Below, one piece after another: positions 22,545 to 33,532 of a stretch of 64,000 nt of DNA; positions within the stretch are counted from its first letter, which is position 1; every line of letters starts with the position of its first letter. The stretch comes from Wyeomyia smithii. Its lineage: Eukaryota > Arthropoda > Insecta > Diptera > Culicidae. The position numbers and the translations under genes are program-made. Location: the NCBI RefSeq assembly GCF_029784165.1, contig NC_073695.1, forward strand, positions 233,556,380-233,620,379, written 5' to 3'. The notes under the pieces are model-generated. The model was not told where the DNA came from, made no database searches, and worked only from the letters and a program-made list of their open reading frames with translations.

Positions 22545-23520
22545 CTGATCTAGAGAGTGTTTCCTCTACGAAAGTACGGCTGAATTTTTCCGAGAAAAGT
22601 CTGCAAAGGCCATTTGAATCAGCTTCAACTTCACCGTTATAAAACATTGTCGAAGGTAAACCCGGGTCTTTTCTTTGCTTGTTGACAAAAGACCAGAAGG
22701 CTTTTGGATTCGTTTTTAGTTTCCGCTGCATGCGATGTTGATGGGCATTGAAACAGCGCCTGCTCAGTTTTTTATAATCCAGGTTCAGTTGAACATAGTA
22801 GTCTCGTAAGGCAAGAAGAGAGTGATGTTTTGAAAATCGACGCAATGCGGCACGTTTTACTCTCTTAAGTCGTCGGAGTTCAGCGGTCTGCCATGGAGTC
22901 TTAGTTGATGCAATGATAACTTTTTTGGGTACATGACGGTCAATAATGTACCCAAGCACATGAGGGAGGGTCAGTGTAGCCGCATTAAAATCGTTATTGT
23001 CTAGGATGTCGTCCCAGTCGAGACTGTGTAAAACACCAATCATGCTAGCAAAATCAGCTCTTCTGAAGTTGTAGACAACATCTGAAACGGTGTTCATATT
23101 AACAGTCGTAGGATTACCGTTTAATACCAAGTGAAGCGGAGGGTGATGATGAACAGAATTTACCAACGGTACAGGAGCTGAGGTAGCTCGTATTTTTGTG
23201 CCAATGCTCACAAAACACAGATCAAGCATCCGACCATTCTCGTTCAAAACTTCGTTGATTTGTCGTAATGTTGCTGAGTTGTAGCAATCGAGTATGTTCA
23301 TTGCGCCTGTGTGAAAAATAGATACCGCAGGATCAGGATACCTAAAACCGCTGTTTGAAGAACATCATTTTAATGCTGGGAGGTTGAAATCACCTACAAC
23401 AAGGATTTCATCGGAGGGATCGGCATCGGCGGCTACGGAGGCGACAAATCGATTATGTGCATCGATCACGGCGGTATCGCAAGTTCGATCGGGCGGGAAG
23501 TACACCACACAGATGTGAAG
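22522..23520 (-). pseudogene. endonuclease C-terminal part and linker of copy F
   Basis: The frame at 23390-23520 keeps VVYFPPD and the endonuclease catalytic-type GDFNLP motif. A stop at about 23375 separates it from the frame starting NILDCYNSATLRQ, which holds LDLCFVS, then the basic linker (KTPWQTAELRRLKRVKRAAL, KTNPKAFWSFVNKQRKD). These are standard for Jockey/CR1-type ORF2 proteins. The endonuclease N-terminus is missing through 5' truncation. A frameshift near 22545 leads into the RT frame. Confidence 0.8.
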
Positions 23521-24449
23521 ATTTCAGTCAGTGCGTTAGTGTCAGTGAGTCTGTGGTCGATTTTCAGCTTCTGTGCATCATTCTGGTTCCGAAGATACTC
23601 ATATTGGATGAAAATCGGCCATTTTTGACTGATTTACAGAAAGTTGCCACCTTACAATTCAATATGTTATCTGAGATCTATTCTATTCTATTCTATTCCT
23701 AAAATACCCATATTGGGTGTTATTTGGTCACTTTCCGCTGTTTTTCAGAAACCGGAAGTCACCATCTTGGATTTCAAAATGACGTTGGGAGACAATTTCT
23801 GGCCCCTGAGCGTCATTCTGGTTGAAAAACACCTATACTGGGTGGTATTTGGTCATTTCCGGCTGTTTTTCTGACACCGGAAGTCGCCATCTTGCAATTG
23901 AAAATGTTGTCTCACAACACATGCCAAATTTGGTTGCAGTTGGTTGATTGGTTCTCGAGCTGTGCGAAATTTGTGTTTCATTTGTATAAGACCACCTCCC
24001 TATAGAAGAGGGAGGGGTGTCAAACCGTTAGGGATATATTTATTACCCCTAAAAATATCCACCTGTCAAATTTGGTTCCATTTACTGGGTTAGTTCTTGA
24101 GATGTGCAGAAATTTATGTTTCATTTGTATAGAAGGCCAGGGAGGGGCCCTTCCAGAATAGGGAAGGGTGTCGAACCAATGTGGGCATATTTGTTACTAA
24201 TAAAAACATCCACATACCAAATTTGGTTCCATTTGCTTGGTTAGTTTTCGAGATGTGCATAAATTCGCGTTTCATTTGTTTGGGACCACTCCCTTCTAGA
24301 AGAAAGAGGAGTCTCGAACTATCTTATTCACCTTTCTCGGCCTCTAAAACCCCCATATACAAAATTTCACGCCGATCGGTTCAGTAGTTTCCAAGCCTAT
24401 ATGGATCAGACAGACAGACAGACAGAGCTGCTTATTTATATATTTAGAT
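23521..24449 (+). repeat. dispersed element with ~125-bp units, right part
   Basis: Continues the element of 19.46-20.2 kb after the non-LTR insertion. Two more ~125-bp units (23590, 23710-23890) come first. Then 125-140-bp units marked by TTGGTTCCATTTGCTTGG / TTCGAGATGTGCA follow. It closes with GCCGATCGGTTCAGTAGTTT, CAGACAGACAGACAGA and TTTATATATTTAGAT. The same end occurs at 5.7 kb. Confidence 0.75.
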
Positions 24450-25124
24450 GAAACTGCCAGAACACACCTAATTTATCAAAATTTTCTGTTTAAACAATAG
24501 TTATCTCCGTTTAATAAGATTTCAAATCCTTTTCGAGTTTAAACATATTTATATTCAAAGTATTGCCTATCGCTAGCTTCAATCTTGTCCCATCCAGTGT
24601 GTCGAACAGTTGACATTTTTGCATGACACCGTATCGAAAATTACTGTTGCTTCGAAACCACCGAAAACCAAAACCACCACCAGAAGATTTAAATTCCTTC
24701 ATCTAAACTTTTTCATTCGAAAATAGTTCGCTGTAGCGAAAGTCTTATCCAAATTTAGCATATTTTAGCAAAGGCAGGACAATAAAATCATGAATCATGC
24801 AAATTCAATCAACGTCCTCGGACCCAAATAAAAATCGATGCTAAGTAGATTGATTCTACTTCAATTCGTAATAAATGCAATACGTAATAAATGCTACAGT
24901 CAGCAACACACGAGCCAGAGACTGTCTATACAATGACAACAATATAAAGAGAAGTGAGCTAGAGAATTGTTGTTCATATTGAACTCGTGACAAAAAGCAA
25001 GAGATAAAGCAGATCGTATGAAACTTCGGTGGCGGCTACTGTCACGTAGTGTTTCATTCCACAGTGGTAATTGCAAAAATCTTGCTACTGTCGTGTGAAT
25101 ACTGTAGCGTACCCGTACATTTCT
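24450..25124. other. unassigned AT-rich stretch
   Basis: No gene or repeat recognised. Frames are short and unremarkable. Confidence 0.35.
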
Positions 25125-25500
25125 TCACCCTGGTCCCATCTTTCCGACAGCGCTCGAATACGATGAAGTTGTTCGTCTTTTGAGGCTATCCACGAATCAA
25201 GCCATTTTTTGATATGTGTAGAGTTGTGGATCAGTCAGACAATGTGCCGTCGAAGGAAACAAATTATAATCGAACGGTGCGGTAGTATTTCCCATTTGGC
25301 AGTTCCTATGTAAATTTTAACGATTTCGACAGCATGAGGCCGAGTGTTGTTATGCAACAGAATCATTTTCCCGTGCTCATATTATGGCAGTTTTTTCACG
25401 AAATTACCGTCTTTTATGCGACGGCTAGTTGTTTCACTCAGAGCAACATTTCAGTCGTTTTTCTTTGAATGAAATGAGAAAAGTAACACTTCCCGTCAAT
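25125..25500 (-). pseudogene. C-terminal relic of a mariner transposase
   Basis: Minus-strand translation gives KMILLHNNTRPHAVEIVKI, then AKWEILPH, and after a break KKWLDSWIASKDEQL and ALSERWDQ. These match the order of the mariner (DD34D) catalytic C-terminal half. The second catalytic aspartate of the usual HDN-RPH motif is asparagine here. Stops and a deletion between ILPH and KKWLDSW remove the third acidic motif. No TIRs are seen. Dead relic. Confidence 0.75.
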
Positions 25501-28359
25501 AATGATTTTTTTTTTCTTCACCTATATCAATAATGATTATCTGGCACAAAATTGTCTAATTTAATCTAACTTTTTTTTTCATTTTAATTTGTATTCGTTG
25601 AATGCAAAGCTTTTTTGAATATAGGAAATAGTTTTCCAATATTTTACGAAAGATGGCAGATAGATATTAGTTCCGTCGAACATGAAATCTCATTTAAATC
25701 TTGTCAAGTGATGAACGTTGAAAATAATGCCTTAAAAACATCACATTACTATCGTCAATCATATAAGTTATAATTATTTTGCAAAGAGCATCGAAGATAA
25801 TATCGAAATGTTTGACATTCCACTTAGCATTGATCATTCTATTGCTTGTGGATGCGTAATATAGCGCGAGCAACAACCTAGTCCAGTTCTATAGTAGATT
25901 GCTGCCCTAATAAAAAAATTAATTTCTACTATTCTGAATCCCCATTGCTTCCAAGGTGATGAAGTCATGACTCCAGGCATGAACCACACCGTCCGCTGCA
26001 ATCAACAGTAGAATCTATGTCCTCTTTGATCGTTCATTTCTCGCTCCAATCCTTCTTCAAATAGCGCCATGCTCGCCCTCGGTTGAAACTGAAACTTTTC
26101 CATTTTTTACTCAACCGGCGAGGACCACCGATGATAGCCTCCCATTGTGCCAGACGACATTAACGATGACGAACGAAGCTTATCCATCCATTTAGCTGCT
26201 TCGGCTAGCTTACCGTGCCCGTTCTAGTTCGGTCTCTATTTAATTTCCACGGAGATAACGTGTAGTTATGTAAACATCCTCTCGCCGTCCGCCCCTGCTG
26301 GCGTGTAGATATGCCTAGTTAGTGCATACAAAACTAGCATGCGAAGGTGTTGTCCGGTTCCAGAAGAACAGGGGGCAAAATTAAAAGAAATTACAGTGTG
26401 TATAATGAGCGAACAGTCTAGACGAGTCAAAGCGCAATTGTTTCCCACTCTCCCGCCCCTGCGTCATTCCAACCCACTAAACCGTGCCCGTGCCCGTACA
26501 GCGACTCACATTTCTATCGATCGAAACCGTGATAAGGATTGGCAAAAGGCTGCAGAAAGTACCCACCCACCGAACGGAATAAGAACTGCGGCGAGGATTT
26601 CATGAGGGCATAGAAAACCTTTCTTTCCTATAAATTATTGGGCTGGAAAATTCCTCGACGTTTCATATCGGTCCACCAGTCTTACACATAAAGTTGCGGG
26701 AAATATTCCTCGGTGGTATTTACACTCATTTTCTCAGTGCGGCGTATGGCAAATGGCGCTAGCTAGCTAGCAGCACGAATCCGGAAGGTTACATAACTGT
26801 CGCGTGCAGGGTGAGTTTTTCTTTCGCTCGAATTTCGTCTTGTAATAACCATTATTAGATCATTGTGGAAAGTGTGACAAAATAGCACCTACCAGCAGTG
26901 CGGTTTAATGCGTGGAAAGCACTTGTTAGGGGTGGTAATTTGCTTGCGAATTGAGCTCAGCTAATTCCACGGGCAGTAAGGAGGAGGCCCATGTGGTTGA
27001 GAAAGATTCGATTCTGTGTTAAATTTCAGGTTGCTTTTTTCAAGTCATTTCAAATAACTCACTGCCAAACTCAGTGACTAAAAAAAACAAAGCGAACAAT
27101 AAGTTATCCAACTTCTTTTGTGAAACGAAACCTATAAATTGCATCTCCAAAGAGAGGAAAATACACCGTCAAAAACTGCGGGAGCCGTTTTTTCGCCAGT
27201 AGGAACGATTAAGGTTAAGCTGTGTTGCTTCTGGTGCTGGCTGATGTTGCCGCTGTTGAACCAAGTGTGAAACGACCGATGCATAATGCAGACAAAATTA
27301 CAGCTTGCATTAATCAGTCGCTGAGTATGCCCAAATTTCACACACCATTAGCGATGGATGATTTGTACCTTTGTGGCCTGGGCGCAGCGAGTCACCGCAA
27401 TCCTCGTGGTGTGGGGCAATGTCTGTTTATTTCATACTGTTTTTATTTTCTCTCTCACTCTTAACTTATGTTCAACCGTCTGAATGCGGACCAAAGCCCA
27501 CAAGAACGAGAGGTTAGGTGTATAAATTACTTGTTTACTTGGCAAATATTTGTGTGGACGGAACACGGGATGTCGGAGGACAATTTCTGCCTTTATTCAG
27601 CTGGAATGTTTATGGTTCGGGCTCTTTCTTCAGGCGTTACTGCGGCGAAGAAACGTTGCGTCAAGCGAACGACCGAAGAGTCTGGTAATGCTACACATTA
27701 AGTAACGCAGGGCTTTGTCCAGATATTCGAAACCGCAAAACCACCAGGATTTAACACAGACTGGCCAAACCGATGATGGCCGAGCCGACAGGCGGATGGC
27801 GTTGGTTTATCGTTTATTCACACTTTACTTTTGTAGGTAGGTACCCATTGTTGGTTTATGCTATCGAAATGCGGCAGAAGATGTGCTTCACTTGACAGGG
27901 AAGGCGTTTCGGTTTGTTCTTTTTCGGGAATGATTGGTACCACGCGCCGCTCTGCTGGCTGGTGTCGGTCTCACTAAATGCAACGTGGTTAACGACGATG
28001 TGGGCTAGCTTATACGCAAGTCGTACGATTTTACGGTGAATTATCGCTGCGGTTTGCCAGAAAACCACAAGGAAAGAAATTGCACAACCGAAGAGCTGGC
28101 TTGTAATATAAAATTAGCAGCTGGTGCGGTTGTTGGTAAAGAAGAAAATACAATAAAATTTCATCGATTTAATAGTGATTGAGTATATGACATGACGAAT
28201 TAAAATTCACTTGAAAATATTATGATAGTTACAATTCACAAACCTAAGGAGGTGTAAAAAAGATATATGATAATTATCCAAAGTGCTATAGTTAATCAAT
28301 TTCAGTAGTCAGTATAAATTCGTTATGACATATGGCTAATTTAAAAATCATTTTCACTA
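25501..28359. other. unassigned, mostly single-copy
   Basis: About 2.9 kb without transposon landmarks. Composition is more balanced at 26.2-27.8 kb. Frames such as 26339-26605, 27222-27464 and 27468-27701 have no recognisable domain. It may be intronic or regulatory; nothing decisive is seen. Confidence 0.35.
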
Positions 28360-28760
28360 TCGGAATTATGTGAAAGTTACAGCCAATCTTTTTCGATTTT
28401 CACTTCTAATGAACGCAGCGCCCTTTTAAACACACTACAATTTTATCCTTGAAACGAGCTGTCACACTACAATGAAATAATTCATAAAAATCAAAACAAA
28501 AGATATTCACCATTTCTGTGGTAAAACGAAAATGACGTTATCAGAATGACGCTTGCTGTTGTATCATGATAAAACACTAAAATTTCGTGGCAGCATTTTT
28601 CTTATCTATCACTAGTCGCGTAATGCTACTGTACAGTACTCAAATCGAGTATAAAACATTACACTTCACACAATGAAACTCAGTGAAATAAATTTTCAGA
28701 AAATTTGAAACAGTGAATATCAAACGAACACGCTTTCACTGCGCCTGACGGATCACTTAG
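28360..28760. repeat. dispersed repeat, copy 2 (relative at 8.57-8.87 kb)
   Basis: Colinear with 8575-8870: GTTACAGCCAATC, TTTTCACTTC, then ACACTAC, ending with a CTTTCACTG...CTGACG motif. The RTE-like copy B inserted exactly at its right end, duplicating 28747-28760. Confidence 0.5.
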
Positions 28761-30540
28761 TTACCGAACAGTCTCAAGCCGTGGTGTGGCCTTTGCTGTA
28801 CGTAAGAGTCGTCTCCAGTGCACTCGGTCCATGGCTGCAGTTCGCCAACTCTGCAGTCTGCGTAAGGTCCACAGGTCGTCTTCCACCTGATCGATCCACC
28901 TTGCCCGCTGTGCACCTCTCCGTGTCGTCCCTGACAGATTGGTTTCAAGAACCATCTTTACCGGGTTGTCGTGCGACATCCTTACAACATGCCCAGCCCA
29001 CCGCAACCTGCCTATCTTAGCGGTGTGGACGATAGATGGCTCCCCAAGCAGCTCCTGCAGTTCGTGGTTCATTCGCCTTCTCCACACTCCGTTTTCCATC
29101 ACCAGTCCACCGAAAATGGTACGCAACACCTTCCGCTCGAAGACCGCAATGGCACGATGGTCATCCACAAGCATAGTCCATGTCACATGCTCGTGGAGGA
29201 CTACCGGTCTGATCAGCGTCTTTTAGATGGTTAACTTGGTGCGGCGACAAATTTGAAGCGTCCTCCGGAGACCAAAGTATGCACGATTTGCTGCCATAAT
29301 GCGCCGTAGAATTTCTCTGCTGGTATCGTTGTCGGCAGTTACCAGTGAGCCCAGACACACCACCTACCTTAACTCGAGGTGGGAAGTTAGTACTGTCTTC
29401 TCGTAAACCCCTTCCTTTCATGTACTTCGTCTTCAATGCATTGATGACCAGTCCAATCCGTTTGGCTTAACCCGAGCCACAATGTCGATATCGTCGGCGA
29501 AACCAAACAGTTGAACCGACTTTTGGGATATCGTATCACTCGTGTTAATCCCCGCTGTTCTAATGACACCTTCTAGGGCAATGTTAAACAGTAGGCACGA
29601 GAGACCATCACCTTGCCTTAGGCCTCTTCGGGTTTAGAAGGGGCTCGAGAGTGCCTCCGATACTCGAACTACACACATCACTCGATCCATCGTCACTTTG
29701 ACCAACCGCGTCAGTTTGTCCGGAAATCCGTAGTCGTGCATAATTTGCCATAGCTGGTCCCGATCGATTGTATCGTACGCCGATTTAAAATCGATGAACA
29801 AATGTTGTGTGGGCACGCTGTATTCGCGGCATTTCTGCATAACCTGCCGAACCACGAATATCTGATCCGTGGAGGCGCGGGCACCCATGAATCCCGCCTG
29901 GTAATACCTCACGAACTGCTTCGCAAATGGTGATAGTCGACGGCAGAGTTTTTGGGAGAGTACCTTGCAGGCGGCGTTCACCGAGGGATTGCCAGTTTGT
30001 CCCCCTTTTTATAGATGGAGCACACAATACCCTTCATCCGCTCCTCCGGTGCTCGTTCTTCCTCCCAAACCTTGACAATGAACCAGGGCACGGCTCTAGC
30101 CAGTGCTTCTCCACCGTATTTCAATAGCTCGCTGGGATGTTGGTCCACTCCAGCAGCTTCATTGTTTTTCAGGTGGGCAATCTCCTCCTCCACCTCCAGC
30201 GGATCGGGGGCTAGAATTCTGATGTCTTCTGCTCGTGCACCAAGGTCAGTTGCCATACCGTCCTCGCGCTCTACTGCATCGCCGTTTAGATGCTCGTCGA
30301 AGTGCTGCTTCCACCTTTCGATCACCTCACATTCGTCTGTAAGGAGGTTGCCGTCCAAGCTCCTGCACATATCGGCTTGCGGCACGAAGCCTTTGCGTAA
30401 GCTGTTCAGCTTCTCGTAGAACTTTCGAGTGTCTTGGTACAGCACTTCCATCGCTACGCGATCTCGGTCCTCTAGCTGGCGCTTCTTCCTTCGGAGAACC
30501 GAGTTTTGGCTTGGGAAATTCTTCGTCAACCCGAGCGTCT
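28761..30540 (-). pseudogene. reverse transcriptase of RTE-like copy B
   Basis: Pieces in order on minus: linker (RRKKRQLEDRDRVAME, RKFYEKLNSLRKGFVPQADM, WKQHFDEHLNGD), RT entry (SIYKKGDKL), YQAGFMGARASTDQIF, motif A LFIDFKSAYDTIDRDQLW, catalytic GFADDIDIVA (about 29490), and the C-terminal block (KVLRTIFGG, WRRRMNHELQELL, GRLRWAGHVVRM, RGAQRARWIDQVEDDL). It ends ETVR-stop right at the element end. Frameshifts lie near 29985 and between 29190 and 29640. The endonuclease is absent because of the 5' truncation and inversion. Confidence 0.88.
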
Positions 30541-30762
30541 GTCTTCTAGATGGTGCGGCTCAAAACAGCGTCTGATCTTCATGTTAGAAGCGGCTTATCA
30601 ACGTCCTGGTGGCAGTGTGGGACTCTAAACAGAGCTATTACGATGGTCCCCCGGTGAGACAGGGGGTTGGGGAAGGCCCAACGAGCCGCCCCGGAAAACA
30701 ACATGTTACAAACAACGTAAGAGATAATACGGATCGGAACAATCGGCATGGACCTAGGCAAC
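28761..30762 (-). mobile_element. RTE-like non-LTR insertion with inverted 5' end (copy B)
   Basis: The 3' part (28761-30540) is in minus orientation and carries RT to the C-terminus. The 5' part (about 30541-30762) is in plus orientation and matches the 5' untranslated region of related copies (CGGATCGGAACAATCGGCA, GACCTAGGCAACGA). The flanks carry a 14-bp duplication, GACGGATCACTTAG (28747-28760) and GACGGATGACTTAG (30763-30776), with one difference. One insertion event with twin priming explains both the inversion and the duplication. Confidence 0.8.
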
Positions 30763-30812
30763 GACGGATGACTTAGCTTTCATGTTTTTTACAAATACCG
30801 AAAAGTCAGAGG

Positions 30813-30895
30813 GGGGCCGTCCACATACCACGTGGACAGATTTTTAACGATTATTACCCCCCCGTGGACAAATGCCCATATAAATTATTTTTTTG
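30813..30895. mobile_element. truncated copy of the GGGGCC-ended MITE
   Basis: Matches the left part of the MITE at 582-742: GGGGCCGTCCACATACCACG, then ACAGATTTTTAACGATT, then a C run and CCGTGGACAA, TGCCCATATAA. The right half and right TIR are missing. Confidence 0.7.
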
Positions 30896-31429
30896 TTATT
30901 GTACAGCTACTGGTAACTTTGTTTGCCTCCGGGCGATGCAGTTCTAATCTCAATTATAGGGTATGCCTTTAATGGACCTCTTAGTAGCCGAGCTGCGAAT
31001 TTTGAAAGAAAAAGTGTAAATATCTAAACTGAATTAAGTATTTCATTATGTATAAACATGCAGTAACATGTTTATCATCTCTTCTGCATGAAAAACAACA
31101 AGATAATACCTCTATTTTCTTATAATAAAAGAAATAAATCCTCGCTTCAGTTTTCTTTAATGGGCTACCGTTTCCTTATTTGGACCAAAACAGTTTCCTA
31201 ATTTGGGTCGTAGCTGCCGCTGATGAATCTAACTCTGACTTACGCACTGAGAGTATTGGATGGCGATTCATGAATCCACAGTACCATTACGGGAGTCACT
31301 TCACGGTGAAAACAGAGTGAAGTGAATGAAGTCCTATTACGGGACTCACGTTAGTGAGAAAAATGTCGCAAGGAATATTGCAATAGCATTGTTTAACATA
31401 AAAGTTTGCTATTGTATCAACATATCGGC
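30896..31429. other. unassigned
   Basis: No gene recognised. Two direct repeats with ATTACGGGA-TCAC (31280 and 31332) suggest a degenerate element. The stretch may belong to the pogo-like element whose transposase starts to the right. Confidence 0.35.
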
Positions 31430-31744
31430 TTTCATCTTGCAGTCCGAATGACGAGGGTTTTCTGAGATGAATCTTGTAGACTTTGTAATAGGGAATCCTT
31501 TACGTGCCATCCGAGTTATCCAACGAACAATTGAATCCTCTTCCGCGGCAGTCAATGCAGTTGGTTTACCTTATCGTGGTTTTCCTGACCACTTGCTGCT
31601 TGCACGGAACATTACGGTGGATCGTGGAACATTGTAGCGCCTGCAAGCTTTTCTAGTCGAAACACCACTTTTTATTGCTTGAAGACACTCAGTAACAGCT
31701 GCTTCATTATATTTGTTTATTCCAATTTTCGGTGTTTTTCCCAT
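31430..31744 (-). pseudogene. N-terminal part of a pogo-like (psq/CENP-B HTH) transposase
   Basis: On minus, from ATG at 31742-31744, the frame reads MGKTPKIGINKYNEAAVTE, then CLQAIKSGVSTRKACRRYN and VPRSTVMFRASSKWSGK. One stop is followed by GKPTALTAAEEDSIVRWITR then MARKGFPITKS. This is the tandem psq-type and CENP-B-type DNA-binding region of pogo/Tigger transposases or domesticated relatives. The catalytic DDE part is absent downstream. One in-frame stop (about 31578) breaks it. No TIRs were identified. Confidence 0.75.
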
Positions 31745-32527
31745 TTGAGCAGCAATTTTGTACCATCAAACGATCATAACAAATTTATGGTTACTATGGT
31801 AACTATGATTCGCGGCGTTATATCGATGATAGCTCTTGTTCGAAATGAAGCATGTCGAAATGAGGAAAACAATATTATTTTCACCCTTATTTGGGCCACT
31901 ATTTTGTTCAATATTTTAAGTGTTTTTTCTAGTAAAATTTATTGATTATCTTTTAAAGACACTATTATCCTACCCGTTCATCGAAAATCTGATCAGTTTC
32001 GCTCGGAAAGTGTGATTCCAGTACAGTTTTTGGTGAAGCCCTTTCCTATGAAAACGTTAACAGACCATGGCAAACCAGGTAGCTGTTATTAAAAGACATT
32101 TTTTACACCTTTAATGAAGAATATTATAGTAAACGTCTGTTGCAACATTTCTAATAAAGAAAATTATTAAAGTTGTCAAAGCACAAATCATAATAAGTAT
32201 ATTTATAATCATCAATAAATCATTACAAACATTCCCCCCTTATAAAAAAAGTACATTTATAATGTGTCATTTGGTGTAAGAAGTTTAGGTGGTCCACTAA
32301 AGGAAGTGGTCTTTATTAAGCAGATCTACCCCAGATCATTTCAATTGTAAACAAAAGGCCCTTTAAATATTGTGCGTGAGAAGCCTGTACACTAAAGACA
32401 ACTAGAAACTGAGCAGCATTCCCATTACGCACACGACTGTTCCACCAGAAAAGTCCAAAACGTAAACAAAGTTACCACTAACTGTCAGAAAAGTGAGGTT
32501 TAAAAGATTCGGTGAGATGGTCTATTG
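31745..32527. other. unassigned
   Basis: AT-rich; no feature identified apart from the flanking transposon pieces. Confidence 0.35.
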
Positions 32528-32841
32528 CGGTGGTTCTCAACCTGGGGAACGCGTACCCCTGGGGGTACTCGAAAGCCTTTAGAGGGTACGCGAAAGAAAA
32601 ATCAGTAATGGCGGACAAAGCAATTTTTTTTAATACTTCATTTGTTGTTCAATCTTGCTCTTAAAACATGACTGTAGCAATCGAACAAACCATTGTTCAA
32701 TTTGAAATCATTACTAGACTACCACACATGATCCACCACCACTCTCTCCCACTATGCAAAACCATTTCAAACCAGCGGGTACGATCGATATGAAAAATAT
32801 CGCCAAGGGGTACGCGGACAAAAAAAGGTTGAGAACCGCTG
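32528..32841. mobile_element. hAT MITE with SPIN-type ends and perfect 8-bp TSD
   Basis: A 314-bp element ending in CGGTGGTTCTCAACCT and AGGTTGAGAACCGCTG (14 of 16 inverted-repeat positions match). It is flanked by identical GTCTATTG at 32520-32527 and 32842-32849. The CAG-type ends with GGTTCTCAACCT are typical of a widespread hAT group that includes the SPIN elements of vertebrates. It has no transposase. Subterminal GGGTACGCG-like motifs occur at both ends. Confidence 0.9.
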
Positions 32842-33532
32842 GTCTATTGCATGAAAGCGAAATACATATTTCTATGTGATGGTAGAAAAAAGCGTTGAAG
32901 TTCATTCGCGACTACGAAGCGCAAAAAGATTTTAAAGGCTGCTCACACTCACGTAAACTCTCGTATAGATTGTAAGAGTATGCGTGTTGACAAAAGCCAA
33001 ACTATTTTTTCCCTTTACGCTCTTACGCAAAAAAAAAAACAAACAAATATCAGCGGCTTCGTAGTCCCGAATGGTGACTATTTGTCACTTTCATGCAAAA
33101 GCGCTGAAATTTTTCAGCTCTGGTAGTTATCGACAAGGTTGGCAAATGGCTGGACACGTGTAACTTGAGACCCCAATGTGGCCATTCACCTCTGTCCAGC
33201 ATCCTATCCCAACCTCCACGTGGTGCCGACCGGAATACGAGTAACCTTAGCGGAGATCGGGTAACCAACCCCGGTGGAAACTATGGTCGTATGCTGACTG
33301 GGAAGGGGGTCGTACGCGGCTGTATCCCCATAGGGGCGGCGTACAACAGCGTCTGACCCGGAGCGGGCGGCTGAATTATGGAATGCTGTATCTCGCCAGC
33401 TACACCTAAGATGGCAGCCCCATCAGCAGGATGTAGGTATCGCGACCCTGGTAAGGTAGAAATACGGAACGGATCAATCGGCAAAGACCAAGGCTACGAA
33501 CACGGAAAAAGATTAAGCTAAACGATTGGAAA

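Larger units (their letters stand above)
20207..23520 (-). mobile_element. 5'-truncated Jockey/CR1-like non-LTR retrotransposon (copy F)
   Basis: On minus it runs from a partial endonuclease domain (23520) through RT to a 3' tail at about 20207-20235 made of ATAAATAAAG-like repeats. It is inserted in the ~125-bp-unit element, whose sequence flanks it on both sides. A hAT-like MITE (20489-21174) splits the last part of the coding region. The post-MITE C-terminal part (20287-20488: AANAAITGLQRLFNRVSHIF then DLNAPRIRLRQL) closes the protein. Only a few lesions exist, so it is relatively young. Confidence 0.88.

Noticed and set aside
29978..30419. Plus-strand frames over RTE copy B
   Set aside because: Antisense shadows of the RT linker region.
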